Below are positions 1 to 7,118 of a DNA stretch of 14,586 nucleotides, in pieces. The notes below the pieces were generated by a model. The model saw only the letters and a list, made by a program, of their open reading frames with translations. It made no database searches and had not been told where the DNA came from. Source of the DNA: Bacillota bacterium (GTDB lineage: Bacteria; Bacillota; Clostridia; Lachnospirales; Lachnospiraceae). Numbering within the stretch: position 1 is the first letter of the stretch; each line of letters opens with the position of its first letter. The position numbers and the translations under genes are program-made. The stretch lies in assembly GCA_017861355.1 (NCBI GenBank), contig JAGFXQ010000154.1, positions 1-14,586 of the forward strand, in the 5' to 3' direction.

Positions 1-1
1 G

Positions 2-97
2 ACAATCAAATGGTATCTGGAGAATCAAGACTGGTGGAAGACGATCCTTTCCGGAGAATACCAGAACTATTATCGCAATATGTATGACAACCGCTAA
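2..97 (+). CDS. rfbB: dTDP-glucose 4,6-dehydratase, C-terminal end (partial)
   Basis: The window opens inside a reading frame giving 31 residues before a TAA at 95-97. The tail carries the pattern typical of the RmlB C-terminus: WYLEN, then a WW pair, then a GEY..YY stretch and a short basic end. RmlB is a cytoplasmic NAD-dependent short-chain dehydrogenase that converts dTDP-glucose to dTDP-4-keto-6-deoxyglucose, the second step of dTDP-L-rhamnose synthesis. The identification rests on this short tail and on rfbC following 59 nt downstream on the same strand, which is the next enzyme of the pathway. The catalytic domain lies outside the window, so completeness cannot be judged. Confidence 0.85.
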   Translation, partial: TIKWYLENQDWWKTILSGEYQNYYRNMYDNR

Positions 98-100
98 TAT

Positions 101-127
101 GGTTAGGATGACTTATGACACCTAACC
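101..127 (+). other. small hairpin between rfbB and rfbC
   Basis: GGTTAGG (101-107) is complementary to CCTAACC (121-127) around a 13-nt loop. There is no T-tract after it, so it is not a convincing terminator. It may stabilise or process the rfbB-rfbC transcript. Function is inferred only from position. Confidence 0.35.
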
Positions 128-156
128 TTAATAATTAATCTAGGGAGATTAAAGTT

Positions 157-741
157 ATGGGACAAATCAAGATAACAGCGTGTCCGATCGAGGGATTATA
201 TGTGATAGAACCAAAGGTATTTGGTGATGCCAGGGGCCAGTTTATGGAGACCTATAATCAGAGAGATATGGCGGAAGCGGGACTAACTATGACCTTTGTT
301 CAAGATAATCAGTCCTCCTCTACCAAAGGAGTCCTACGCGGATTACATTATCAAAAGCAGCATCCTCAGGGCAAGCTGGTCAGAATAGTGAGAGGAACGG
401 CTTTTGATGTCGCAGTCGATCTGAGAAGCGGCAGCAAAACCTATGGTAAATGGTATGGCGTGGAACTATCCGAAGAAAACAAGAAGCAATTCTATGTTCC
501 GGAAGGCTTCGCACATGGTTACCTTGTATTAAGCGATATGGCAGAGTTCTGCTACAAATGTACTGATTTCTATACTCCTGGTGATGAAGGCGGCTTAGCT
601 TGGAATGATCCGTCGATCGGAATCGAGTGGCCTCAGCTGGTAGGGATCTATCCGGGTTCTGCAGACTGCAGCTCCTATCACCTGGAGGATGGCACCCCAC
701 TGTGTATGAACGAGAGGGATCAGTCTTTTCCTAGTTTATAG
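157..741 (+). CDS. rfbC: dTDP-4-dehydrorhamnose 3,5-epimerase
   Basis: A 194-residue RmlC-type cupin. It epimerises C3 and C5 of dTDP-4-keto-6-deoxyglucose to give dTDP-4-keto-L-rhamnose, the precursor reduced by RmlD to dTDP-L-rhamnose for cell-surface polysaccharide. Visible signatures are the catalytic His in the RGLHYQ motif (H64), the PEGFAHG segment around residues 115-121 and the catalytic Tyr in CYKCT (Y133). The C-terminus has a roughly 15-residue stretch before the ERDQ-type end, which I recall as common in clostridial members. The ATG is preceded by AGGGAG (142-147) at about 9 nt. It follows rfbB on the same strand and is the last gene of the cluster, since the next gene runs convergently. 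Confidence 0.95.
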   Translation: MGQIKITACPIEGLYVIEPKVFGDARGQFMETYNQRDMAEAGLTMTFVQDNQSSSTKGVLRGLHYQKQHPQGKLVRIVRGTAFDVAVDLRSGSKTYGKWYGVELSEENKKQFYVPEGFAHGYLVLSDMAEFCYKCTDFYTPGDEGGLAWNDPSIGIEWPQLVGIYPGSADCSSYHLEDGTPLCMNERDQSFPSL

Positions 742-785
742 TACGATAGTAAGCACGCTTCGCGAACTTTCTATTGTCAAGAACA

Positions 786-802
786 TGTGCCCACCGGGCA
801 CA
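786..802. other. tight 7-bp hairpin downstream of rfbC
   Basis: TGTGCCC (786-792) pairs with GGGCACA (796-802) around a 3-nt ACC loop. No T-tract follows. With the larger inverted repeat at 812-899 it forms a two-hairpin region between the convergent rfbC and cpsB genes. Confidence 0.4.
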
Positions 803-811
803 CAGGAATAC

Positions 812-899
812 CCAGAGATCACAATGCTATGCTACCCCCATATAGGACATTGAAAAATAACAATTCCTATATGGGGTAGCATAGCATAGTGCCCTCTGG
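812..899. repeat. 35-bp imperfect inverted repeat, possible bidirectional terminator or MITE-like element
   Basis: The left arm (812-847) starts CCAGAG, continues through ATGCTATGCTACCCC and ends ATATAGGA. The right arm (865-899) is its complement with three or four mismatches and one extra C. The loop is 17 nt. The position between convergent genes suits a shared transcription terminator, but only a weak T-rich stretch (about 900-915) follows on the + strand. The arm length is more than a terminator needs, so a small palindromic repeat element is an alternative. No target-site duplication is obvious. Confidence 0.6.
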
Positions 900-915
900 T
901 TTAATTTCGATTTCA

Positions 916-933
916 TCATTGAAGTTTTTTCAT
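916..933 (-). pseudogene. gene-start remnant: RBS plus five codons (MKKLQ-stop)
   Basis: Immediately after the cpsB stop (946-948) the minus strand reads AAAGGAG, a 6-nt spacer, then ATG (931-933) followed by four codons and TGA at 916-918. The ribosome binding site and ATGAAAAAA start look like those of a real gene, but the frame closes at once. The large inverted repeat begins only 17 nt further on. This may be the truncated start of a gene that once followed cpsB; chance is also possible. Confidence 0.35.
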
Positions 934-945
934 TTCAAGCTCCTT

Positions 946-1674
946 TTATATGTAAGTGTTTTCCAGGACTTTGAATGGATGTTCGTAAAATATCCGGTTC
1001 AGCAAATCTTCTTCGCACTTCTTTTGTAATTGTAGCTTCGCTTTTAGCATACTTGGAATTCTTTCCTTATCATCATGACAGTCACTTCCAAGAAAATGTA
1101 TCAATCCCTGCGCCACCAGCTTTCTATGATACTTTGCTTCTGTATCTAATATGCTACCAATCAGGCTATTACTGTTCATCTGCAGGTAACATCCCAGATT
1201 AATCAGCTCTATTACTGAATCCTCTTTCTTATAGAGGCATTGGTAACGCTCCATATGGGCAAGAATAGGCAGATAGCCGGCTCTGACCAGTCCTCCAAGC
1301 CCTTGGAATATATTTTTGAATGTTTCCTTTGGATAGAACTCAATCAAAACATACCTGCTACCTGCCAAGGAGAGTGCAGTCCCCAATTGTAGTGCCTCCA
1401 GTACAGATTCACTATAATATATTTCATTCCCAAGCAAAATCCTCATATTCGGATCGATCTTCTGCGCTTCCTGCTGAACCTGATCACACAGTAATCTGAG
1501 CCGGTCCACTGGAACATTCTTTGCTCCTGCGACAAAATGCGGAGTAGCAATAACAGTGCGAATCCCTTCCTGGTAAGCGATTCGAAGCATCCGGATTGTC
1601 TCCTCCAGATTCCTAGCGCCATCGTCCACTCCCGGAAGTATATGAGTGTGAAGATCAACAAAACCTTTTTCCAT
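946..1674 (-). CDS. cpsB: CpsB/YwqE-type PHP-domain protein-tyrosine phosphatase
   Basis: A PHP-superfamily, metal-dependent tyrosine phosphatase of the CpsB/CapC/YwqE type, which dephosphorylates the BY-kinase controlling capsule or exopolysaccharide export. The metal ligands are visible in order (numbered from the start used here): DLHTH (H9, H11), ATPH (H46), GNE (E84), AHMERY (H140) and GSDCHD (D198, H200). Length is usual for the family. The frame is open to an ATG at 1689 that has no Shine-Dalgarno; the ATG at 1674 is preceded by GGAAGAGAG at suitable spacing, so I take 1674 (242 residues). It is the last intact gene of a minus-strand unit with the glycosylphosphotransferase upstream. 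No cognate BY-kinase gene is inside the window. Confidence 0.92.
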   Translation of the reverse strand: MEKGFVDLHTHILPGVDDGARNLEETIRMLRIAYQEGIRTVIATPHFVAGAKNVPVDRLRLLCDQVQQEAQKIDPNMRILLGNEIYYSESVLEALQLGTALSLAGSRYVLIEFYPKETFKNIFQGLGGLVRAGYLPILAHMERYQCLYKKEDSVIELINLGCYLQMNSNSLIGSILDTEAKYHRKLVAQGLIHFLGSDCHDDKERIPSMLKAKLQLQKKCEEDLLNRIFYEHPFKVLENTYI

Positions 1675-1721
1675 ACTTCTCTCTTCCATAATTCTAATTT
1701 ATTTTTTACTATTAATATAAC

Positions 1722-3137
1722 CTACCGTGCCCCTCTACCAAACACAACTATCCCCACAGTCTTCGCAATCAATTTCACATCCAACTTTATAGACCAGTTA
1801 TCGATATACTCGAGATCCATTCTTACCACTTCTTCGAAGTCTGTGATATCACTCCTGCCACTGACCTGCCATAGGCCGGTAAGCCCCGGCTTAAGCATCA
1901 GTCTTCTCTTATGTACACCCTCATATTGGAGGAATTCATCCTCTGTCGGCGGTCTGGTTCCAACCAGACTCATATCACCGAATAATACATTGACAAACTG
2001 CGGGAATTCATCCAGGCTTGTTTTACGGATGAACTTACCTACTTTGGTGATTCTCGGATCATCGGTCATCTTGAACATCAGACCGTTCATCTCATTTTGA
2101 GCCATCAGATCTTTCTTACGCTGCTCGGCATCCTTATACATTGAACGGAACTTATAGATCTTGAACTTACGACCGTTCTTACCTACTCTGGTCTGCTTGA
2201 AGAATACCGGACCCTCAGATTCTAATATGATTGCGGGTGCCAGAAATAAAGTCAGAATAGCCAACACGATACATCCTGCGAATGCACCAAGGATATCTAT
2301 GGCACGCTTTAGGAAGGCATGTTTCTCATCGAATAATTTCGTTGAGAAGGTGACCACATTGTGACCTGCTAGTTCGTTAATTCGCTTTTCTTTCAACTTG
2401 ATGTTACCGAAAATATCGAGATTAAGATGGACAATGATACCCATCTTCTCAAATTCAAGCACTAAGGCTTCCAGATCAATCTTGATACTGCGGGGGATAT
2501 TGATGAATACTTCATCTACTACATTACGTTTTACTACCTCGAAGAGGTTCTCCTGATCTGCGACCACTTCGATCCCTTCGATCCTCTCACCAATTCGATT
2601 CTCATCCCAGAGAGCGATCATAGTGACATAGATCTGCCACTCATTTTCTCTTCGGATTCTTCGGATTATCTTGGATGCATTTCTGGAAGTGGTGATAAGC
2701 ATGACCTTCCTGCTGCCGGTACTCTTCTTATAGTATACCAACATGAAGATCTTCAGATAACTTAGTAGGACATAGTTGACTAAGACATTCAGAACAAAGA
2801 ATATCGTTAAGAAGACGCGCGAATAGGAGCTACCTTGCTGAACCATGAACATATAGGCAAGAAGAATCAGGCCTAATTTCCCCTGATTCTTAAATATATG
2901 GATGAGTTCTTCAAAGTAGCCACGCTTGAAGATATTATTTTTGTTACTATCAATGTTATGTATCAGAATACATGAAAATATTAATACAATGAGAGCATTA
3001 CTATATAAGTTGTTGAAATATCCCGATTGAATGATGCCTCCGCGAATATATGCCGACAGATAAAAGGCTGCAATCATGCTGATTAATTCGATTAATATAG
3101 TAAGCCAGTTAGTAACTCTTTCGTTTTCTCTTTTCAT
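1722..3137 (-). CDS. polyprenyl glycosylphosphotransferase (exopolysaccharide initiating sugar transferase)
   Basis: A 471-residue membrane enzyme of the WbaP/WcaJ type that transfers a sugar-1-phosphate from a nucleotide sugar to undecaprenyl phosphate, starting the repeat unit of a capsule or exopolysaccharide. The N-terminal half has four hydrophobic segments (about 11-31, 46-62, 87-99, 108-132), then a nucleotide-binding-like soluble domain (about 140-250), a further membrane helix (about 278-305) and the C-terminal bacterial sugar-transferase domain. That domain shows KIYKFRSM (326-333), the catalytic Asp-Glu pair in LDEFPQ (376-377), GTRPP (393-397) and GLTGLWQVSGRS (418-429). A GAGGTG ribosome binding site (complement of 3142-3147) precedes the ATG. 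The sugar specificity cannot be read from sequence; the nearby rhamnose genes suggest the same polymer, by inference. Confidence 0.93.
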   Translation of the reverse strand: MKRENERVTNWLTILIELISMIAAFYLSAYIRGGIIQSGYFNNLYSNALIVLIFSCILIHNIDSNKNNIFKRGYFEELIHIFKNQGKLGLILLAYMFMVQQGSSYSRVFLTIFFVLNVLVNYVLLSYLKIFMLVYYKKSTGSRKVMLITTSRNASKIIRRIRRENEWQIYVTMIALWDENRIGERIEGIEVVADQENLFEVVKRNVVDEVFINIPRSIKIDLEALVLEFEKMGIIVHLNLDIFGNIKLKEKRINELAGHNVVTFSTKLFDEKHAFLKRAIDILGAFAGCIVLAILTLFLAPAIILESEGPVFFKQTRVGKNGRKFKIYKFRSMYKDAEQRKKDLMAQNEMNGLMFKMTDDPRITKVGKFIRKTSLDEFPQFVNVLFGDMSLVGTRPPTEDEFLQYEGVHKRRLMLKPGLTGLWQVSGRSDITDFEEVVRMDLEYIDNWSIKLDVKLIAKTVGIVVFGRGAR

Positions 3138-3161
3138 TAGTCACCTCGATATGTATTGCTA

Positions 3162-3356
3162 TCAGTTTTCAATTTCACTTACATCATCAAGCCCATTCGG
3201 CTTACTGTATAAATGATTCTTCTTGGCGACTGCAAAGCTGATGGATAGTGCGACTAACAGACCGATTAAAACTGTAACCAGCACTCCTTCGTTTAGGTTA
3301 TAAGTCTCCTTACTCCCTGAGAATAATGATACGATAAAAATCCAGATTCCATCCAT
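3162..3356 (-). CDS. small membrane protein of unknown function
   Basis: A 64-residue protein I do not recognise. It has a short hydrophobic N-terminus (residues 4-13) and one clear membrane helix (about 26-44, rich in Leu, Val and Ile), followed by a basic-then-acidic tail ending DDVSEIEN. A GGGGGA ribosome binding site lies about 6 nt before the ATG, and the stop is 24 nt before the glycosylphosphotransferase start, so the two are very likely cotranscribed from the promoter at 3528-3556. A role in capsule assembly is suggested only by context. Composition and an RBS make it a believable gene despite its small size. Confidence 0.6.
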   Translation of the reverse strand: MDGIWIFIVSLFSGSKETYNLNEGVLVTVLIGLLVALSISFAVAKKNHLYSKPNGLDDVSEIEN

Positions 3357-3527
3357 AAAAGTCCCCCACTTTATGTATTTCTCAATTGATAGTTGCTGAC
3401 ATTATAACTACAATATGCTCCTCCGGTTGCTGTTTCCCATACAGCTATGTAATCTATTTACATATCAACCAATTTAACTTTGGTATTTGTCATTTTAAAT
3501 GTAAAATTTTTACTATTACGAGTCCTA

Positions 3528-3556
3528 ATTATATACAGTTAATTTGGAAATGTCAA
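3528..3556 (-). promoter_or_regulatory. consensus sigma-A promoter of the capsule unit
   Basis: On the minus strand TTGACA (complement of 3551-3556) and TATAAT (complement of 3528-3533) are separated by exactly 17 nt. Both hexamers match the vegetative consensus perfectly. Transcription would start near 3521 and reach the small membrane protein, the glycosylphosphotransferase and cpsB. Confidence 0.85.
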
Positions 3557-3729
3557 CCATGTACGCTACGATTCCATCGCATAATAATTAGATTTGTAAC
3601 AATCTTCCATCTTTTTATAAATATAATTTCATTTTTTTTCATAATTATATTCCATAAGTAGCCGTTATTTTTATAATTTATTATGTGTTCCAACGCATCA
3701 TCAAATGAACGCATTAAATTCATCCTAAT

Positions 3730-3781
3730 CAAAAAACTCCTAACGCATAAAAGCTTGTCTTAAGCTAGTAGCGTTAGGAGT
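3730..3781 (-). terminator. Rho-independent terminator after mgtC
   Basis: ACTCCTAACGC (3736-3746) pairs perfectly with GCGTTAGGAGT (3771-3781). An inner AGCTT/AAGCT helix (3752-3756, 3762-3766) extends the stem. On the minus strand the stem is followed by a run of six T (complement of 3730-3736), 79 nt past the mgtC stop. It ends the ecf-truA-mgtC transcript. Confidence 0.85.
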
Positions 3782-3859
3782 AACTATGAACATTATGTAT
3801 ATTATGGTATTTTCAAGATTTATTTGTCATCTTTTGTCTGAGGGTTTAAAATCATTTTT

Positions 3860-4546
3860 CTATATCTCTTCTACGAATTCAACCCCGTCTATCAGACTAA
3901 TTTGTGATAAGATATCAATTCTTACTTTTTTCGACTTTAGACGTAAGGTCATAATCGCTGCAGATGCTGTAGAATCATAGGAAGGTCTTACTATTTCAAT
4001 ATAATCTACCTTAATTCCCAACTGCTTGATTCTGTCTAGTACATTAGTAATAGAGGCTCCTTTTGAGAACTCAAGGTAAATATCCAGGACGTTTGCCTTA
4101 ACCAACATGTTGTTATCCAATCGGTGCAGAACCACAGTAGCAAAGGTGATTAAGAGGCAACTTACAATTGCTGCTTTGTAGAAACCGATTCCTATCGCCA
4201 AACCCATACATGCAGTTGCCCACAGACCAGCAGCAGTAGTAAGTCCTTTGACTTGATGCCTACCGGTTACGATAATCGTTCCTGCTCCGAGAAAACCGAT
4301 ACCGGAGATTACCTGAGCCGCCATTCGGGTCGGATCACCGACACCGTACACCTGATAAATGTATTGGTTCGTCATGATTGCCAGCGTTGATCCCATACAA
4401 ACCAGAATATGAGTACGTAGTCCAGCTGGCCGTCCGGCTCTTCCCCTCTCATAACCAATCACTCCACCAAGAAGGACGGATAACAATAGACGTATCAAGA
4501 TGGTTGTATCATTAATCGCGTTCAGATCCGTACTAAAATCAAACAT
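3860..4546 (-). CDS. mgtC: MgtC/SapB family membrane protein
   Basis: A 228-residue protein with five predicted membrane helices (about 16-32, 43-60, 78-95, 104-121, 124-141) and a soluble C-terminal ACT-like domain (about 153-228). The MgtC hallmarks are present: GYERGRAGRPAGLRTH (31-46), DPTRMAAQVISGIGFLGAG (71-89) and VKGLTTAAGLW (99-109). MgtC proteins of pathogens inhibit the F-type ATP synthase and aid survival at low Mg2+; the role of clostridial relatives is less clear and a membrane-energy or ion-stress role is inference. The start has a strong AGGAGG that overlaps the truA stop, 11 nt away, so it is cotranscribed and probably coupled with truA. Where this gene sits, many Firmicutes carry rplM-rpsI. 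Confidence 0.93.
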   Translation of the reverse strand: MFDFSTDLNAINDTTILIRLLLSVLLGGVIGYERGRAGRPAGLRTHILVCMGSTLAIMTNQYIYQVYGVGDPTRMAAQVISGIGFLGAGTIIVTGRHQVKGLTTAAGLWATACMGLAIGIGFYKAAIVSCLLITFATVVLHRLDNNMLVKANVLDIYLEFSKGASITNVLDRIKQLGIKVDYIEIVRPSYDSTASAAIMTLRLKSKKVRIDILSQISLIDGVEFVEEI

Positions 4547-4557
4547 AACCTTCCTCC

Positions 4558-5295
4558 TTACTCATATTCTATCTTGATCAGCGTCAGTCCATGTGCCTGT
4601 GCCGTAGGTCCTGCAATCGTACGATTACAGTGATCCAGCATCTGCTTCATTCTCTCCGGAGGGTAAGCTCCTCTTCCGATCTCAATTAGTGTACCGGCGA
4701 TGATTCGGACCATATTATAGAGAAAGCCGTTCCCGGTGACCGAGATGATGATCTGATCTCCCTGACTGCTTACCTCAAGGCGGTGGATTGTTCGAACAGT
4801 GTCTGACGCCTGTGTCTTCACAGAGCAGAAGCTCTTAAAATCATGTTCTCCAATCAGATACTGCGCTGCCTCCTGCATTCGCAGGATATCCAGCTTATAA
4901 TAGATAAAAGTAGAATAGAGCCGTTCGGTAGGAATCGCGATTCTACGGTTCATTATATGATATTCATAAGTCTTACGACTAACTCTTCTTCTCGGATGCC
5001 AATCCGCAGCGACCTCTTCTGAACTTTGTACCCGGATATCCTCCGGGAGCCACACATTCAATGCAAGGCAGATCTTCTCGGCAGGAATAGAACTCTCTGT
5101 ATCAAAGACTGCTACATTGCCGAGAGCATGAACACCTGAGTCGGTCCGACTGGCTCCGATGACTACAATCTCTTCACCCAGAAGCTCAGAAAGTGCTCTA
5201 TTTATCTCCGCTTCGATTGTTGGTTGCCCCGGTTGGAGTTGCCATCCGCAATAATTCGTTCCATCATATGCGATTATTAGTTTTATGCGCTTCAT
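4558..5295 (-). CDS. truA: tRNA pseudouridine(38-40) synthase TruA
   Basis: A 245-residue enzyme, the normal length for the family. It isomerises uridines 38-40 in the anticodon stem-loop of many tRNAs. The catalytic aspartate is D52 within GASRTDSGVHA (47-57); the N-terminal YDGT.Y.GWQ motif (10-19) and the C-terminal GFLYNMVRIIAGTL segment are also present. A GGGGA-type ribosome binding site precedes the ATG, and the gap to ecfT is 17 nt. The ecfA1-ecfA2-ecfT-truA order is a conserved Firmicutes arrangement. Confidence 0.97.
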   Translation of the reverse strand: MKRIKLIIAYDGTNYCGWQLQPGQPTIEAEINRALSELLGEEIVVIGASRTDSGVHALGNVAVFDTESSIPAEKICLALNVWLPEDIRVQSSEEVAADWHPRRRVSRKTYEYHIMNRRIAIPTERLYSTFIYYKLDILRMQEAAQYLIGEHDFKSFCSVKTQASDTVRTIHRLEVSSQGDQIIISVTGNGFLYNMVRIIAGTLIEIGRGAYPPERMKQMLDHCNRTIAGPTAQAHGLTLIKIEYE

Positions 5296-5312
5296 GGCTC
5301 AGTCCCCAATAT

Positions 5313-6125
5313 CTACACTATTTTCTTAATCATAATGTTCAGTGCTATGATCGCCCCAAGATACAACAGTAAACTAAGATAAGCTACATAGTCTCTGCTG
5401 TGATAACGAAGAGGCTTCATCTTCGTTCTTCCATCACCGCCGCGGTAGCATCTGGCCTCCATCGCCATCGCAAGATCATTTGCCCGGCGGAAGGCTGATA
5501 CAAACAACGGAACAAGGAGTGGAATCAAGCTTTTCGCTCTCTTTAATAGACCGCCGGATTCAAAATCCGCACCTCTCGCCATCTGCGCCTTCATAATCTT
5601 ATCCGTCTCTTCCAGTAAGATCGGAATAAAGCGAAGTGCGATGGACATCATCATGGAAATCTCATGTACCGGTACCTTGATATGGTTCAAGGGTTTCAGT
5701 ACCTTCTCTAGTCCGTCGGTCAATTGGTTCGGGGTGGTGGTGAAAGTCATTAGTGATGATCCGATAATCAGGAAAGTGAGTCGTATCGCCATGAAACCGG
5801 AATTAATCAATCCTTCCTTCGTAATCTTAATCACACCAAATTGCCATAAGGTCTCTCCCGGTGTAAAGAACATGTTGAAGAACACCGTAAATAAGAGAAG
5901 AATAATTACTGCCTTCAAACCCTTTACAATAAACCCGAAGGGTACCTTGGACAACTTAATCACGGATACAAGAAATATGGTAACCACGATATATCCGAAG
6001 AGGGATTGGAATAGAAAGAGTGAGATGATAAACATAAATGTTCCGATTAATTTCACTCTTGGATCCAATCGATGCAATATGGAATTCGTGGGGTAATATT
6101 GCCCTATAGTAATATCTCTGATCAT
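5313..6125 (-). CDS. ecfT: ECF transporter transmembrane component EcfT
   Basis: The 270-residue T component of a group II energy-coupling factor importer. It couples the EcfA1-EcfA2 ATPase pair to interchangeable substrate-binding S components (vitamins, Ni, Co and others). Hydrophobic helices lie at about 25-57, 68-88, 112-130 and 245-266. The long cytoplasmic coupling region holds the two diagnostic short motifs: ARG at 183-185 (in QMARGADF) and ARCYRG at 224-229, which contact the ATPases. Length is typical. It starts 13 nt after the ecfA2 stop, with AGGAAG before the ATG. No S component is encoded in the window, so the substrate is unknown and is probably several. Confidence 0.95.
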   Translation of the reverse strand: MIRDITIGQYYPTNSILHRLDPRVKLIGTFMFIISLFLFQSLFGYIVVTIFLVSVIKLSKVPFGFIVKGLKAVIILLLFTVFFNMFFTPGETLWQFGVIKITKEGLINSGFMAIRLTFLIIGSSLMTFTTTPNQLTDGLEKVLKPLNHIKVPVHEISMMMSIALRFIPILLEETDKIMKAQMARGADFESGGLLKRAKSLIPLLVPLFVSAFRRANDLAMAMEARCYRGGDGRTKMKPLRYHSRDYVAYLSLLLYLGAIIALNIMIKKIV

Positions 6126-6138
6126 AATGTCTCACTTC

Positions 6139-6993
6139 CTATCCTTTTGCACGAAGCAACGCAAGTATCTCATTCTTTGCTTCGGTTATCGTCGTTGCAT
6201 CTGTAGTAACCGCATATCCCCTGTCCTTCAAAGCATTCATAACATAGGTTACCTGTGGAGCTGCCAAATGCATCTTTTCAAGCTCCTGATAATGAGCAAA
6301 TACTTCCTTAGTGGAATGCTGCAATACGAGCTCACCTTTATTCATAACAAAAAGTCGGTCAGCATAATTTGCCACATCCTCCATGCTATGAGTAACTAGA
6401 ATAATCGTCATTCCGCTTTCTCTATGCAGCTTTGCGATCTGCTCGAGGATATCATCTCTGCCCTTCGGATCGAGTCCGGCAGTAGGTTCATCCAGAATTA
6501 ATACCTCCGGCTTCATCGCCAGTACTCCCGCGATGGCGACACGACGCTTCTGTCCACCGGATAACTCGAAGGGTGACGCATCTAAGAGATCATCTCCGAT
6601 GCCAACCATCTTCAAAGCTTCGTATGCACGTAGTTCACATTCCAGCTTATCCAGACCCAGATTCGTAGGTCCGAACAGTACATCTTTGAATACCGTTGTC
6701 TCAAATAGCTGATGCTCCGGATACTGGAATACCAAGCCAACCTTACTACGGAGCTCCTTCAGCTTATAGCTGTTATCATAGATATCTTCACCGTTGAAGT
6801 AGATGTGTCCACTGCTCGCCTTAATCAAACCATTCATATGCTGAATTAAGGTGGACTTGCCCGAGCCGGTATGTCCAATCAGTCCGATGAATTCTCCTTT
6901 CTCGATGGAGAAGCTGATATCCTTAATGGCGTGTCTGGCAAATGCCGTTCCGCCGCTGTATACATAATTAATTTTATCAAATATTATTTGCAC
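6139..6993 (-). CDS. ecfA2: ECF transporter ATP-binding protein EcfA2
   Basis: A 284-residue ABC ATPase. Motifs in order: Walker A GHTGSGKST (40-48), Q-loop VFQYPEHQLF with Q90, signature LSGGQKRR (144-151), Walker B VLILDEP (164-170), D-loop GLDP and switch His in VTHS (H202). The C-terminal extension is the one seen in EcfA proteins. It pairs with EcfA1 and EcfT. The start codon is GTG (complement of 6991-6993), chosen because a GGAGGT lies 5 nt upstream and the frame matches the family N-terminus. It follows the ecfA1 stop after 112 nt, which contains a weak hairpin (7033-7051) without a T-tract. Confidence 0.95.
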   Translation of the reverse strand: MQIIFDKINYVYSGGTAFARHAIKDISFSIEKGEFIGLIGHTGSGKSTLIQHMNGLIKASSGHIYFNGEDIYDNSYKLKELRSKVGLVFQYPEHQLFETTVFKDVLFGPTNLGLDKLECELRAYEALKMVGIGDDLLDASPFELSGGQKRRVAIAGVLAMKPEVLILDEPTAGLDPKGRDDILEQIAKLHRESGMTIILVTHSMEDVANYADRLFVMNKGELVLQHSTKEVFAHYQELEKMHLAAPQVTYVMNALKDRGYAVTTDATTITEAKNEILALLRAKG

Positions 6994-7094
6994 AACCTAC
7001 CTCCAATGATGTCACATTCGACATCTTAAATAATTCCTAAGAACCAGGAATGAGCACCTCCGGATCAGATTACATCTTTGGTGCAAGATCGGAT

Positions 7095-7118
7095 TATCTC
7101 TGCGATTATTTCTGCGAT
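7095..7118. repeat. 12-bp tandem duplication spanning the ecfA1 stop
   Basis: On the minus strand the last codons of ecfA1 and the bases after the stop form two adjacent 12-nt copies, ATCGCAGAAATA and ATCGCAGAGATA, differing at one base (7107-7118 and 7095-7106). The stop codon lies at the junction. It looks like a short duplication by replication slippage and does not alter the protein beyond its final residues. Confidence 0.6.

Larger units (their letters stand above)
3357..3859. other. 503-nt intergenic region: capsule-operon leader and promoter, mgtC terminator
   Basis: No gene is supported here. From right to left it holds the mgtC terminator (3730-3781), an AT-rich stretch, the minus-strand promoter (3528-3556) and a leader of about 165 nt before the small membrane protein. 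The leader contains two abutting hairpins: TATGTAA/TTACATA (3446-3464) and GCTGT/ACAGC (3429-3445), with no base between them. A GGAGGAG followed by a TTG-TAG start-stop pair lies just downstream on the minus strand. It matches no riboswitch class I can recognise. Confidence 0.5.

Noticed and set aside
380..700. 106-codon minus-strand frame inside rfbC
   Set aside because: Antisense shadow of rfbC, whose protein motifs are clear.
1537..2100. 187-codon + strand frame across cpsB and the glycosylphosphotransferase
   Set aside because: Antisense shadow spanning two well-identified genes; low-complexity Ser/Asn/Thr composition.
3357..3521. cyclic-di-GMP or other known riboswitch before the capsule unit
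   Set aside because: Two hairpins and a GGAAAC stretch are present, but the conserved GEMM core and partner loops are absent.
3386..3661. 91-codon + strand frame in the capsule leader/promoter region
   Set aside because: AT-rich, Ile/Phe-rich composition, no ribosome binding site, and antisense to the promoter and leader.
5641..6096. 151-codon + strand frame opposite ecfT
   Set aside because: Antisense to the conserved ecfT coding sequence; no independent support.
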